Source of the DNA: Alcanivorax sp. DP30
GTDB taxonomy: Bacteria; Pseudomonadota; Gammaproteobacteria; Pseudomonadales; Alcanivoracaceae
Length of the DNA: 64,000 bases
NCBI RefSeq assembly: GCF_009882945.1
Contig: NZ_WTUY01000002.1
Coordinates: forward strand, 250,927 to 314,926
Direction of reading: 5' to 3'
Below the pieces are notes generated by a model. The model was given only the letters and a program-made list of their open reading frames with translations. It was not told where the DNA came from and did not search any database. Position numbers and translations under genes: made by a program. Of the stretch, positions 41,361-49,788 are shown one piece after another. The number at the start of each line of letters is the position of its first letter. Within the stretch, counting starts at the first letter, position 1.

Positions 41361-42215
41361 ATGAAGATACCCCAGTTGCTTACAAAAGTGCTAACCGATA
41401 TTGGCGAGCCAGGTCCCTATCGTTTCGTGATGGGGCGAGGCGGTGATACGGCAGTTTCTGTAAAGGTTGTAGCTAAAAGACGCGATTTGTTTGCTAAAAT
41501 CCATGAAAATGCAAGTTTGCTGATGTGCGAGCAGGCTGCGTTGACTGCGCTTTCATCATTTGTGAAGACCCCGCGGGTTGTAAGTTGCAGTGAAATTGAC
41601 GGCTGCGGGGTACTGATCATGGAATATCTGCAAATACATCCCCCGCTAACCGACCCGGATTGGCATGCCCTGGGGCGGGCGCTGGCTGGTTTGCATGGCC
41701 AGAGCGAATGCGAAGGGCCCTTTGGGTTCGACATGGATAATTACATCGGCGGTTCGCTACAGCGTAATGAACACCTGTCCTCATGGCGGGATTTCTTTGT
41801 CCAGCGGCGGCTGGGGCCGCAGCTTGAGCTTGCCTGGGGGTTGCCAGAGTCAGCGAGGCGTCATGTGGAGCGTGTGATAGCGAGGATCAACGTCTGGTTA
41901 CCCGCAGATCCTCCCGCGGCCTTGTTGCATGGTGATCTGTGGAGCGGGAATCTTGGCCTGCAGGGCGGCGAGCCCGTCTTTTATGATCCCGCCTGTTATT
42001 ATGGCGACCCTCAGGCAGATCTGGCGATGATGTCGCTATTTGGAAGCGTCCCGGATAGCTTCTATCTCGCTTACCAGGGGCATTTGCCTGATGCAGAGCA
42101 GCAGAACACCTGGCGCGTGTACCATCTGTATCATCTGCTAAATCACTTCAATTTGTTCGGTTCAGCCTATGCCTCTTCGGTGGAAAGGGTGGCCAGACAG
42201 CTTTTGCTTCTCTGA
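41361..42215 (+). CDS. Fructosamine kinase family protein
   Basis: A 284-residue kinase-fold protein of the fructosamine-3-kinase group, which phosphorylates sugars attached to protein amines so that they fall off, a protein-repair function. The catalytic loop LLHGDLWSGNLG with Asp and the metal-binding FYDPACYYGDPQADLAM segment are intact, as is the mid-protein block PFGFDMDNYIGGS. It is divergent from the Agl-Glt-like cluster and followed closely by pdxB. Confidence 0.92.
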   Translation: MKIPQLLTKVLTDIGEPGPYRFVMGRGGDTAVSVKVVAKRRDLFAKIHENASLLMCEQAALTALSSFVKTPRVVSCSEIDGCGVLIMEYLQIHPPLTDPDWHALGRALAGLHGQSECEGPFGFDMDNYIGGSLQRNEHLSSWRDFFVQRRLGPQLELAWGLPESARRHVERVIARINVWLPADPPAALLHGDLWSGNLGLQGGEPVFYDPACYYGDPQADLAMMSLFGSVPDSFYLAYQGHLPDAEQQNTWRVYHLYHLLNHFNLFGSAYASSVERVARQLLLL

Positions 42216-42233
42216 AGCAGGATGTTTGCTGAC

Positions 42234-43349
42234 ATGAAAATCATCGCTGATGCCAATATGCCCGGTCTTGAGGTTTTTGCCCGACACGGGGAAGTGGTCA
42301 CTGTAGAGGGGAGGCATATCAACCAGGACACGGTAGCCGAGGCTGATGCGCTGCTGGTGCGTTCGGTGACCAGGGTCAATGCTTCGCTGTTGGCAAAAAG
42401 TCCGGTGCGCTTTATCGGGTCTGCCACCATCGGCACGGATCATGTGGATCGCCAGTGGTTGGTGGACACTGGTCGTGTTTTTGCCCATGCACCGGGATGT
42501 AACGCCCGTGCGGTAGCTGAATATGTGCTTCAGGCCCTGTTGTGGGTTTGTCAGCAACAGGGCAAAAGTGCTGCCTCGCTCTCGGCAGGCGTGGTGGGTA
42601 TGGGCAATGTGGGGCGCAGAGTGGCACGGTGGCTGTCAGCGCTGGGATTAACAGTACGCGCCTGTGACCCGCCACTGGCGGAGCTGGGCGAAGATGTGGG
42701 GTACACGCTTGAGTCAATCTCGGATGTATTGAGCTGTGATGTTGTGACTCTGCATGTACCGCTATCCGATACTGGCCGTTATCCCACCCGCCACTTGCTG
42801 GACCAGGAAAGGCTTGTTGCCATGGGAGCTGAGAAAATTCTTATCAACACCTGCCGTGGGCCGGTGGTGGATAATGTGGCTCTGGAGCAGTTGCTGGCTG
42901 AAGGGAGTGGTCCTGCCACGGTGTTGGATGTCTGGGAAAATGAACCTCACGTTCCTGCTTCTTTGTTGGACAGGGTGGTATTGGGCAGCCCTCATATTGC
43001 TGGCTACAGCCTTCAGGGCAAAGAGAATGGAACCGCCATGGTGTACGAAGCCTTTTGTCGGTGGTTGGGCGCCACTCCGCAGGTCTCCGACAATCCGGGA
43101 ACCTTGCCAGTTTTAGAGCAGAATGTGGCATCGGAAGCGGACTTGCTGGCGTTGCTTCAGCAGGCTTACCCGTTGCCGGAGGATCATCGTCGCCTGAGGG
43201 CAAGCCTGGCGGCTACCGATCCTGCAGCGGCTTTTGATTTACTAAGGAAAGAGTACCCTTTGCGTCAGGAGCTGCATCGCTGGAACTGGCAGGGCAGTGC
43301 CAGCGAGCCGTATCAGAAGATACTTAGCGCGCTGTTTGAGCGGGCTTAG
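42234..43349 (+). CDS. pdxB: Erythronate-4-phosphate dehydrogenase
   Basis: NAD-dependent enzyme of the DXP-independent-style pyridoxal phosphate route (deoxyxylulose branch), 371 residues. It starts MKIIADANMPG, shows the Rossmann motif GVVGMGNVGRRVA, the active-site segments NTCRGPVVDN and GSPHIAGYSLQGK, and the C-terminal PdxB dimerisation domain. ATG 42234 is chosen by the family N-terminus; ATG 42222 is an alternative with four more residues. Its end overlaps a small opposing gene by 26 bp. Confidence 0.96.
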   Translation: MKIIADANMPGLEVFARHGEVVTVEGRHINQDTVAEADALLVRSVTRVNASLLAKSPVRFIGSATIGTDHVDRQWLVDTGRVFAHAPGCNARAVAEYVLQALLWVCQQQGKSAASLSAGVVGMGNVGRRVARWLSALGLTVRACDPPLAELGEDVGYTLESISDVLSCDVVTLHVPLSDTGRYPTRHLLDQERLVAMGAEKILINTCRGPVVDNVALEQLLAEGSGPATVLDVWENEPHVPASLLDRVVLGSPHIAGYSLQGKENGTAMVYEAFCRWLGATPQVSDNPGTLPVLEQNVASEADLLALLQQAYPLPEDHRRLRASLAATDPAAAFDLLRKEYPLRQELHRWNWQGSASEPYQKILSALFERA

Positions 43350-43506
43350 GCTGACAATGGGCGGGCAGCGGGTAGTGCCAGTTTTTCGCCAGACTCTCAC
43401 AGGCCTGCTGGATCATGGCCTCGGTGATAGGCACTTCCCGGCCTTGTTCATCAATCACAGCGGCACCGTTGAAGTTGCTCTGGGGCTTTTGGCTATTCAT
43501 GTTCAT
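43324..43506 (-). CDS. Small conserved-looking hypothetical protein
   Basis: A 60-residue soluble protein with the block AAVIDEQGREVPITEAMIQQACESL followed by a Trp/Pro tail (core: VIDEQGREVPITEAMIQQ). I recall similar short proteins in other gammaproteobacteria, some called PA1571-like, but no function is known. A GGAGG lies 10 bp upstream of the ATG. It overlaps the 3' end of pdxB on the opposite strand. Confidence 0.6.
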   Translation of the reverse strand: MNMNSQKPQSNFNGAAVIDEQGREVPITEAMIQQACESLAKNWHYPLPAHCQPKPAQTAR

Positions 43507-43599
43507 GGCTGGTGGGCCTCCAGTGGTTCACACTATCGATAATTGCCTGACGGCGAGGTCGTCAGCAACGCTATTTTTGTTTCTGGATATGACCCTTTT

Positions 43600-44745
43600 A
43601 TGAAAGATCGGCAAACCCTTGTTATTGGCGTACTGGTGAACCCTTATGCAGGTATAGGTGGCAGGGTGGCGCTCAAGGGAAGTGATGGTGATGCTACCCG
43701 TGACGAGGCGTTACGCCGGGGGGCAACGCCTCAGGCACCGGCACGGATGACTCGTGCGCTGGCCTCTCTGGCTCAGCGGGACAATGTATCGTTGCTGACC
43801 TGGGCTGGGGAAATGGGAGAGCAGAGCTGCCGGGATGCCGGTTTACCGTGTCAGGTGATTGGCACATCCCCCGTGCCCAGTGGCCCGGACGATACTCGTG
43901 CTGCAGCGAGACGCCTGAAGGAAGCCGGTGCTGAGCTGCTATTGTTTGCCGGTGGTGATGGTACTGCACGGGATCTGGTGGATGCTGTGGGGCTTACCCT
44001 GCCGGTACTTGGGGTGCCTGCTGGCTGCAAAATGCATTCTGCGGTGTACGCGGTGAACCCGGAAGCCGCGGCGAGTCTGCTGAGTGAACTGGCCAGCGGA
44101 AACCTGGTGGCGTTACAGCAGGCAGAGGTGCGCGATATTGACGAAGACGCATTCCGCCAGGGGGTGGTCCGTGCTCGCCATTATGGCGAATTGCAAGTGC
44201 CGGCAGAGGCCCGCTACCTGCAGCAAGTAAAGTGCGGTGGCCGTGAAGTCGAGGACCTGGTGGTGACTGAGGCTGCGGCCTGGGTGGCGGATAATATGGA
44301 AGATGACACCTGGTACCTGATGGGCTCCGGCTCAACGGTTGCCGTGGTTATGGAACAGCTGGGCCTGCCGAACACACTGCTGGGGGTGGACGCGGTATTC
44401 AACCAACAGGTGGTGGCCTCGGACCTTGGCGCGGAGGCACTGCTCGATTTGATTGGCGACCAGGCGGCCAAAGCAGTGATTACGGTCATTGGCGGTCAGG
44501 GACATTTGTTTGGTCGCGGCAATCAGCAGTTTAGTCCTGATCTGATTCGCCGTCTTGGCAAGGACAATATTCAGATACTCGCCACCCGCAGCAAGCTTAA
44601 TACTCTTGAAGGGCGCCCTCTGTTGGTGGATACCGGCGATGCTTCCCTTGATGCATCCCTGTGCGGCCTGTGGCCGGTGACAAGCGGGTATGAAGACCAG
44701 GTTTTGTATCGGGTGGGTATCGATGCGGACCTGAATGAAAAGTGA
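43600..44745 (+). CDS. ATP-NAD kinase-like protein
   Basis: A 381-residue protein of the NAD kinase superfamily, with VLVNPYAGIGGR at the N-terminus and the GGDGT nucleotide motif (LLFAGGDGTARDL). It belongs to the longer AcoX-like branch, not the standard NadK, so the true substrate is uncertain. ATG 43600 starts the homologous part; the open frame back to 43543 has no ribosome site. The gene ends before a hairpin and faces htpX. Confidence 0.85.
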   Translation: MKDRQTLVIGVLVNPYAGIGGRVALKGSDGDATRDEALRRGATPQAPARMTRALASLAQRDNVSLLTWAGEMGEQSCRDAGLPCQVIGTSPVPSGPDDTRAAARRLKEAGAELLLFAGGDGTARDLVDAVGLTLPVLGVPAGCKMHSAVYAVNPEAAASLLSELASGNLVALQQAEVRDIDEDAFRQGVVRARHYGELQVPAEARYLQQVKCGGREVEDLVVTEAAAWVADNMEDDTWYLMGSGSTVAVVMEQLGLPNTLLGVDAVFNQQVVASDLGAEALLDLIGDQAAKAVITVIGGQGHLFGRGNQQFSPDLIRRLGKDNIQILATRSKLNTLEGRPLLVDTGDASLDASLCGLWPVTSGYEDQVLYRVGIDADLNEK

Positions 44746-44804
44746 GTTAAGGCGTTGTTCAGAGGACCCCCAACACGATGCATATGAAGTCGGGGGCTGA
44801 AATG

Positions 44805-44840
44805 AATCAGGCTGTGCCCATGCCTGGGCACGGCCTGATT
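44805..44840. terminator. Long hairpin between convergent genes
   Basis: A 16-bp stem with a single G-T pair (44805-44820 with 44825-44840) and a four-base loop TGCC, between the ATP-NAD kinase-like gene and htpX. There is no T run, so it may act as a Rho-independent stop of weak strength, an mRNA-stabilising structure or a palindromic repeat unit. Confidence 0.5.
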
Positions 44841-44924
44841 AGGCGCCTGTTGGTGAGGCAAGGCCGGAGTCACTGAGACAGGGTGTTCTTCAGTAGCCTC
44901 TGGCCCATTGTGGAATAAAGCCGT

Positions 44925-45818
44925 TTAACGACCCTGTTGCAGCGCCCGGATGCGGTCATCCAGCGGTGGGTGAGAGGCAAACATGGCTTTCAGACCCTGC
45001 TTGAAACCGGAGTTGATGCCAAAAGCGACCAGGGTGTCAGGCATCTGGTTGGGCACCTCATATTCTGATTTCAGCCGTTGCAGAGCGGCAATCATGCTGT
45101 TGCGGTCCGCAAGCGTGGCGCCGGCTTCATCGGCACGATATTCACGAAACCGTGAGAACCACATGACGATGGCACTGGCCGCGATTCCGAACACTATTTC
45201 AGCAATGAACACCACGATGTAGTAACCGAACCCTAGACCACCGGAGCCATCACCGCGCCGCATGAGACTGTCCACCACTGAACCCACTACACGGGCAGCA
45301 AAAATCACGAAGGTATTTACCACCCCCTGGATCAGGCTGAGGGTAACCATGTCGCCATTGGCCACGTGGCCTATTTCATGGGCCAGTACGGCACGAGCTT
45401 CTTCAGGGCGAAAACGGCTCAGCAGCCCCTGAGAGACGGCCACCAGAGCATCGTTTCGATTCCAGCCTGTAGCGAAGGCGTTGGACTGTTGTGCCGGGAA
45501 AATACCTACCTCGGGCATCTTGATACCAGCTTTCTCAGACAGTTCGCGCACAGTCTCCAGCAACCAGCGTTCTGCCTGGCTGGTCGGCTGCTCAATGATC
45601 TTCACCCGTGCTGACCACTTGGCCATGGGTTTGGAGATGAACAGGGAAATCAATGAGCCGGCGAAACCGAATACCGCGCTGAAAATCAGCAGATTGGTCA
45701 GGTTCAAGCCGCTTCCGCTGGCGGCGAAATAGCTGTTTACCCCGAGCAGACTGAGGGTGATGCTGGCCACCACAATCACGGCCAGGTTGGTGAGCAGATA
45801 AAGCGCGATGCGCATCAT
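44925..45818 (-). CDS. htpX: Membrane zinc metalloprotease HtpX
   Basis: Inner-membrane M48 protease that degrades misfolded membrane proteins, with FtsH. 297 residues: two N-terminal spans (about 4-24 and 36-58), catalytic HEIGH in [16 protein letters not shown], two further spans, and the third zinc ligand Glu in [12 protein letters not shown]. The C-terminal SHPPLDDRI is typical. Likely induced by envelope or heat stress, though no sigma-32 promoter was identified. Confidence 0.96.
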   Translation of the reverse strand: MMRIALYLLTNLAVIVVASITLSLLGVNSYFAASGSGLNLTNLLIFSAVFGFAGSLISLFISKPMAKWSARVKIIEQPTSQAERWLLETVRELSEKAGIKMPEVGIFPAQQSNAFATGWNRNDALVAVSQGLLSRFRPEEARAVLAHEIGHVANGDMVTLSLIQGVVNTFVIFAARVVGSVVDSLMRRGDGSGGLGFGYYIVVFIAEIVFGIAASAIVMWFSRFREYRADEAGATLADRNSMIAALQRLKSEYEVPNQMPDTLVAFGINSGFKQGLKAMFASHPPLDDRIRALQQGR

Positions 45819-45929
45819 CGTGGGGTTTCTCCGTTATCCAGATTGGAAATCAAGTCATTGGGGCGGGGCGCGAATTCTCAAGGTATGCGATACTCTGCAT
45901 CCCCCGTTAATCCTGACTTCTTGATCCCT

Positions 45930-46862
45930 ATGCCCGCTTCCCGACTTTCAGACCTGCTGTCTCCATATCTGGTTCCCGTGGCGACATCCAAAATTCGTTA
46001 TTTTCATGGCCGGGGGAAAACTGTGCCGGAACTGGAGTGGCTGACAGTCGATTGTTTTCAGCCGATTCTGGTTGCGACGATTTTTCGCGCCCAATCAGAC
46101 GACACCCTGAGCGCGCTGAAGGATTGCCTCAAGGACGCTTTGTCGCCTCTGCAATGTACCGCTCTGATGATCCAGCACCGTTACGATGGTATGGCGGACA
46201 ATGAGTTGGCATGGGGTGAATTGCCGGAACAGCCCGTGGCCACAGAACATGGCATGCACTACAAGCTGGATTTCCAGCGTGGGCAAAATCTCGGTTTCTT
46301 TGCTGATATGGCGCAAGGGCGAGAATGGATTCGTGAACGCAGTGAAGGCAAGAAAGTGCTCAATCTGTTCAGTTTCACCTGCAGTTTCTCGGTGGCTGCA
46401 CTGGCAGGCGGGGCAGAGTCTGTCGTCAATATCGATCTCTCTGATGCTGCATTGACCCTGGGCAAACAGAACCATGCGCTCAATGGCTTCCAGCAAGCAA
46501 AGGTGCATTACCTTCCGCATAATATTTTTCGTAGCTGGAAGAAACTCCATAGTCTGGGGCGCTACGACATTATTGTTATCGATCCGCCCAGTGCCCAGAA
46601 GGGCAGTTTCATGGTCGAGAAGGATTATCCCAAGATACTGCGCAAGCTACACAAATTGCTGGCGCCGGAAGCCGAGATCCTGGCGTGCGTCAACGCGCCC
46701 TGGCTGGATTATGGCTGGCTGGAGCAATGTGTAGCGGACAATCTTCCCGGCGCTGAACCGATCTCACGCCTGCCGGGTGCGGAAGGTTTTGACGAAGCAG
46801 GGGAGCCGGCCCTGAAGACAATCCACTACCGTTATATCCGCCCGCCGGAACTGGATAGCTGA
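45930..46862 (+). CDS. RlmI/RlmK-like SAM-dependent methyltransferase
   Basis: A 310-residue class I methyltransferase. The SAM site is NLFSFTCSFSVAALAGG, followed by VNIDLSDAAL and the motif IVIDPPSAQKGSF, an arrangement found in the Methyltrans_SAM family of 23S rRNA cytosine/guanine methyltransferases such as RlmI and the C-terminal half of RlmKL. No PUA domain is present, so the target is unknown. The start is uncertain: ATG 45930, ATG 45885 and TTG 45843 are all in frame, without a clear ribosome site. Confidence 0.82.
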   Translation: MPASRLSDLLSPYLVPVATSKIRYFHGRGKTVPELEWLTVDCFQPILVATIFRAQSDDTLSALKDCLKDALSPLQCTALMIQHRYDGMADNELAWGELPEQPVATEHGMHYKLDFQRGQNLGFFADMAQGREWIRERSEGKKVLNLFSFTCSFSVAALAGGAESVVNIDLSDAALTLGKQNHALNGFQQAKVHYLPHNIFRSWKKLHSLGRYDIIVIDPPSAQKGSFMVEKDYPKILRKLHKLLAPEAEILACVNAPWLDYGWLEQCVADNLPGAEPISRLPGAEGFDEAGEPALKTIHYRYIRPPELDS

Positions 46863-47007
46863 GGGGGGACTTCAGGCGCGTTGCCGATAGAGGGTTAAGT
46901 GCCGGCAACAAGCGTATTTGCAGTAAAGGGACTTTGGCGTTCGTTGGCAAACCGGCAGGGTTTCATTGGATCCCGGGTCTGCGATGCTGCGACTGACGAA
47001 GTGGGGT

Positions 47008-47517
47008 TTACAGCCATTCCTTATCAGATGCCGGGCTGGCTGGCGTGATGAGGTCGTCGAATTCATCGGCGGGTACCGGCTGCGGTTGGCGGGACAGCAG
47101 GTAGCGTACCACCGCGGTGGTACGCACAGAATCCTGGGCGCGGATCGCCTGTATGAACTGTTCGGCCAGGGTGGCCTTTTCGTGCTGAACGGTGGCTGGA
47201 AGTTGCGGATCAGGACTGTCAACACGCAGCTCACTCAGTGCAGTGAGTAGCACGAACGCCTTGTTGGTGAGCACCGCCTGCTCCAGTCCTTCGTGAAAGA
47301 TGGTGGCCTCATAACGGATGAATCCCTCATCGGCCAGCCAGATCATCGCCCCGAGACAGGCCATATGCCGACTGCTATGCAGTCCCACATCGTCCACTTC
47401 CGTGGGCCCGATAACATCTTCCACATACAGGGCTCCGGGACTGGGAAAGCGCATGTAGGCCTGCATCAGGATGCGGGCTACGTCATGGCTGAAATCATCA
47501 ATGTGGAGATGGGACAT
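47008..47517 (-). CDS. Hypothetical protein
   Basis: A 169-residue soluble, acidic, mostly helical protein; no signal peptide or span. I do not recognise the family. Segments such as ARILMQAYMRFPSPGALYVED and AMIWLADEGFIRYEATIF look like a winged-helix fold, so a small regulator is possible. It follows alaA in the same direction? No: alaA lies downstream on the same strand, 128 bp from it across a repeat-containing gap... transcription runs from alaA toward this gene, so read-through is possible. Confidence 0.7.
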   Translation of the reverse strand: MSHLHIDDFSHDVARILMQAYMRFPSPGALYVEDVIGPTEVDDVGLHSSRHMACLGAMIWLADEGFIRYEATIFHEGLEQAVLTNKAFVLLTALSELRVDSPDPQLPATVQHEKATLAEQFIQAIRAQDSVRTTAVVRYLLSRQPQPVPADEFDDLITPASPASDKEWL

Positions 47518-47566
47518 AAGGGGCTCTTGGCGACTATCTGAGAAATATCCAATCGCTGCCGAGTGA

Positions 47567-47640
47567 CGAGTTTCGCGTTGCGAAATTCAAAGGTTTATCA
47601 AATCCTGGTTCTTCGAAACTCGCTTCTCGAAACTCGAAAC
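47567..47640. repeat. CGAAACTCG short repeats between alaA and a hypothetical gene
   Basis: The 9-mer CGAAACTCG occurs at 47614-47622 and 47628-47636, its exact reverse complement at 47567-47575, with a partial copy at 47635-47640. The inverted copies can pair. It lies just past the end of alaA on the minus strand, so the structure would sit in the 3' part of that transcript. Confidence 0.8.
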
Positions 47641-47645
47641 TGGCA

Positions 47646-48875
47646 TTATTTTTTTCGTACCCGATCCAGATAGCGGGCGATGCGTCCGATGGAATCTTCC
47701 AGATCATCGACACGCGGGAGGAACACCACACGGAAGTGATCCGGATCCGGCCAGTTGAAAGCCGTACCCTGGACGATCAGCACTTTCTCTTCGCGTAGAA
47801 GATCCAGTGCGAAGGCCTCATCGTCTTCAAACGGGAATACCTTCGGGTCCAGTTTAGGGAACAGGTAAAGCGCTGACTTGGGTTTAACACAACTGACTCC
47901 GGGGATGGAGTCGAGCATTTCCCAGGCCAGATCCCGCTGTCGCCCCAATCGACCGGTAGGCAGTACCAGATCATTGATGCTCTGGTAGCCGCCCAGAGCC
48001 GTCTGGATGGCATGCTGGCTGGGAACATTGGCGCACAGGCGCATGCTGGCAAGCATATCCAGGCCTTCAATATAGCTTTCGGCACGATGCTTGGCGCCGG
48101 AGATAACCATCCAGCCCGCCCGGAATCCGGCTGCCCGGTAATTCTTTGACAGGCCGTTGAAGGTGATGAAGAGGAGGTCGTCGGCCATGGACGCGATGGA
48201 AGTGTGCTCTTCACCGTCGTAGAGGATCTTGTCGTAAATCTCATCGGCGAAAACGATGAGATTGTTTTCCCGGGCAATCTGCAGCAACTCCCGGAGCATG
48301 GCCGGTTCATAGTTGGCCCCGGTGGGATTGTTGGGGTTGATGATCACCAGCGCCTTGGTGTTCTTGTTGACCTTGGCGCGGATGTCCTCCAGAGAGGGCT
48401 GCCAATCCTGCTTTTCGTCACACAGATAATGCACGGGTGTTCCGCCAGACAGGCGCACGGAGGCCGTCCACAGGGGATAGTCAGGGGCGGGCAGCAGCAC
48501 TTCATCGCCGGGGTTCAAAAGGGCCTGCATGGCCATCACAATCAGTTCAGAGACACCGTTGCCAATAATCACATCATCCACGGTGACGCCTTCAATTCCC
48601 TTTGTCTGGGTATACTGCATCACGGCCTTGCGTGCCGGGAACAGACCCTTGGAGTGACAGTAACCGGTGGACTCTGGCAGATTGGCTATCACGTCCTGAA
48701 GCAGCTCTTCGGGTGCATCAAAACCAAACGGCGCCGGGTTGCCGATGTTCAGCTTGATGACCCGGTGGCCTTCGTCTTCCAGACGATGTGCTTCACGCAG
48801 CACCGGGCCACGAATGTCGTAGCAGACACCCTTGAGTTTGTCAGACTTGTTGACGTGGTATTGATCGCTGCTCAT
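47646..48875 (-). CDS. alaA: Glutamate-pyruvate aminotransferase AlaA
   Basis: PLP aminotransferase making alanine from pyruvate, 409 residues. It matches E. coli AlaA closely over blocks such as VCYDIRGPVLREA, KLNIGNPAPFGFDAPEE, IINPNNPTGA and ADEIYDKILYD; the PLP lysine is in NGLSKNYRAAGFRAGW. The stop is followed by the CGAAACTCG repeats. Confidence 0.95.
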   Translation of the reverse strand: MSSDQYHVNKSDKLKGVCYDIRGPVLREAHRLEDEGHRVIKLNIGNPAPFGFDAPEELLQDVIANLPESTGYCHSKGLFPARKAVMQYTQTKGIEGVTVDDVIIGNGVSELIVMAMQALLNPGDEVLLPAPDYPLWTASVRLSGGTPVHYLCDEKQDWQPSLEDIRAKVNKNTKALVIINPNNPTGANYEPAMLRELLQIARENNLIVFADEIYDKILYDGEEHTSIASMADDLLFITFNGLSKNYRAAGFRAGWMVISGAKHRAESYIEGLDMLASMRLCANVPSQHAIQTALGGYQSINDLVLPTGRLGRQRDLAWEMLDSIPGVSCVKPKSALYLFPKLDPKVFPFEDDEAFALDLLREEKVLIVQGTAFNWPDPDHFRVVFLPRVDDLEDSIGRIARYLDRVRKK

Positions 48876-49030
48876 GCGCTTCCCGTAGTTGATGCCAATG
48901 TTGATGCAAGTAGGCCAAACAGCGATTCTACAACGCTGCTAAAATAGTGTATATCCGGCCAGCGGTTTTCATTGGTACAGGAAATGGCTGTGTCAGGTTC
49001 CCCTTTGGGCCGGTGACGATGGAGTAGAGC

Positions 49031-49699
49031 ATGAGCCCCTTTTCGGATCTGTTGGCCCTTGCGGTAAACCGCAAGGGCAGTCTTGATGTGGTGAAAAGCC
49101 AGCTGCCCGATATCGCCACCGCCAGGGCCCTGCGCTCCCGTGATGATGCGTGGTATCTCTCGGTGATGACCCGGCGGATATTCCGGGCGGGCCTGAAGCA
49201 TTCCCTGGTGGACAAGAAATGGCCGGCTTTTGAGGACGCTTTTTTCGGGTTTGATCCAGAAAAGCTGGTACTGATGCCGGACAGTATGCTGGATGAACGG
49301 ATGCAGGATACTCGCTTGATCAGACATTGGGGCAAGATGAAGGCCATTCGTCATAATGCCCAGTTCGTAATGGATCTGGCGGCAGAGTACGGCAGTGTGG
49401 GGGAGTGGCTGTCGGGCTGGCCCGCTGACGATACGGTGGGGATGTGGACGCTACTGAAGAAGCGTGGCAAGCAGTTGGGGGGCAATTCCGGTGCCGCTTT
49501 CCTGCGGATGACCGGCCGGGATACCTGGTATCCCACCAATGATGTGGTGGCGGCGCTGAAAGCCCAGAACATCATCGATAAGCCCCCCTCCAGCCAGCGT
49601 GATCAGCTTGCTGCCCAGCAGGCATTCAATGCCTGGCAGCAGGAGAGCGGTTGGCCGCAGGCACATATCAGCAAGGTCCTGGCGTTCACAGTAGGTTGA
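49031..49699 (+). CDS. DNA-3-methyladenine glycosylase I-like protein
   Basis: A 222-residue protein aligned with E. coli Tag through FRAGLKHSLVDKKWPAFEDAF-type residues (here AGLKHSLVDKKWPAF), GFDPEKL, IRHWGKMKAIRHNAQF and a C-terminal LKKRGKQLGG. It is not a standard Tag: it has no cysteine at all, so the zinc snap is missing, and at the position of catalytic Glu38 it has Arg, with His at Trp46. A base-repair role is therefore doubtful; it may be a divergent binding protein. A GGAGTAGAGC stretch precedes the ATG. Confidence 0.8.
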   Translation: MSPFSDLLALAVNRKGSLDVVKSQLPDIATARALRSRDDAWYLSVMTRRIFRAGLKHSLVDKKWPAFEDAFFGFDPEKLVLMPDSMLDERMQDTRLIRHWGKMKAIRHNAQFVMDLAAEYGSVGEWLSGWPADDTVGMWTLLKKRGKQLGGNSGAAFLRMTGRDTWYPTNDVVAALKAQNIIDKPPSSQRDQLAAQQAFNAWQQESGWPQAHISKVLAFTVG

Positions 49700-49755
49700 C
49701 TCCTGTCAGACAAGATGTCCCTGACCAAGTGATTAGGCTTGCCGGTTACCATTGC

Positions 49756-49774
49756 ATAAATGATAATGAGTCGC
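49756..49774. promoter_or_regulatory. Candidate Fur box before the iron permease gene
   Basis: This 19-bp stretch matches the Fur consensus at 12 of 19 positions, including an unbroken TGATAAT core. It lies 15 bp upstream of the permease start, a common operator position. The iron-transport gene next to it makes the call plausible; binding is inferred. Confidence 0.5.
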
Positions 49775-49788
49775 CTTTCCATAAATGA

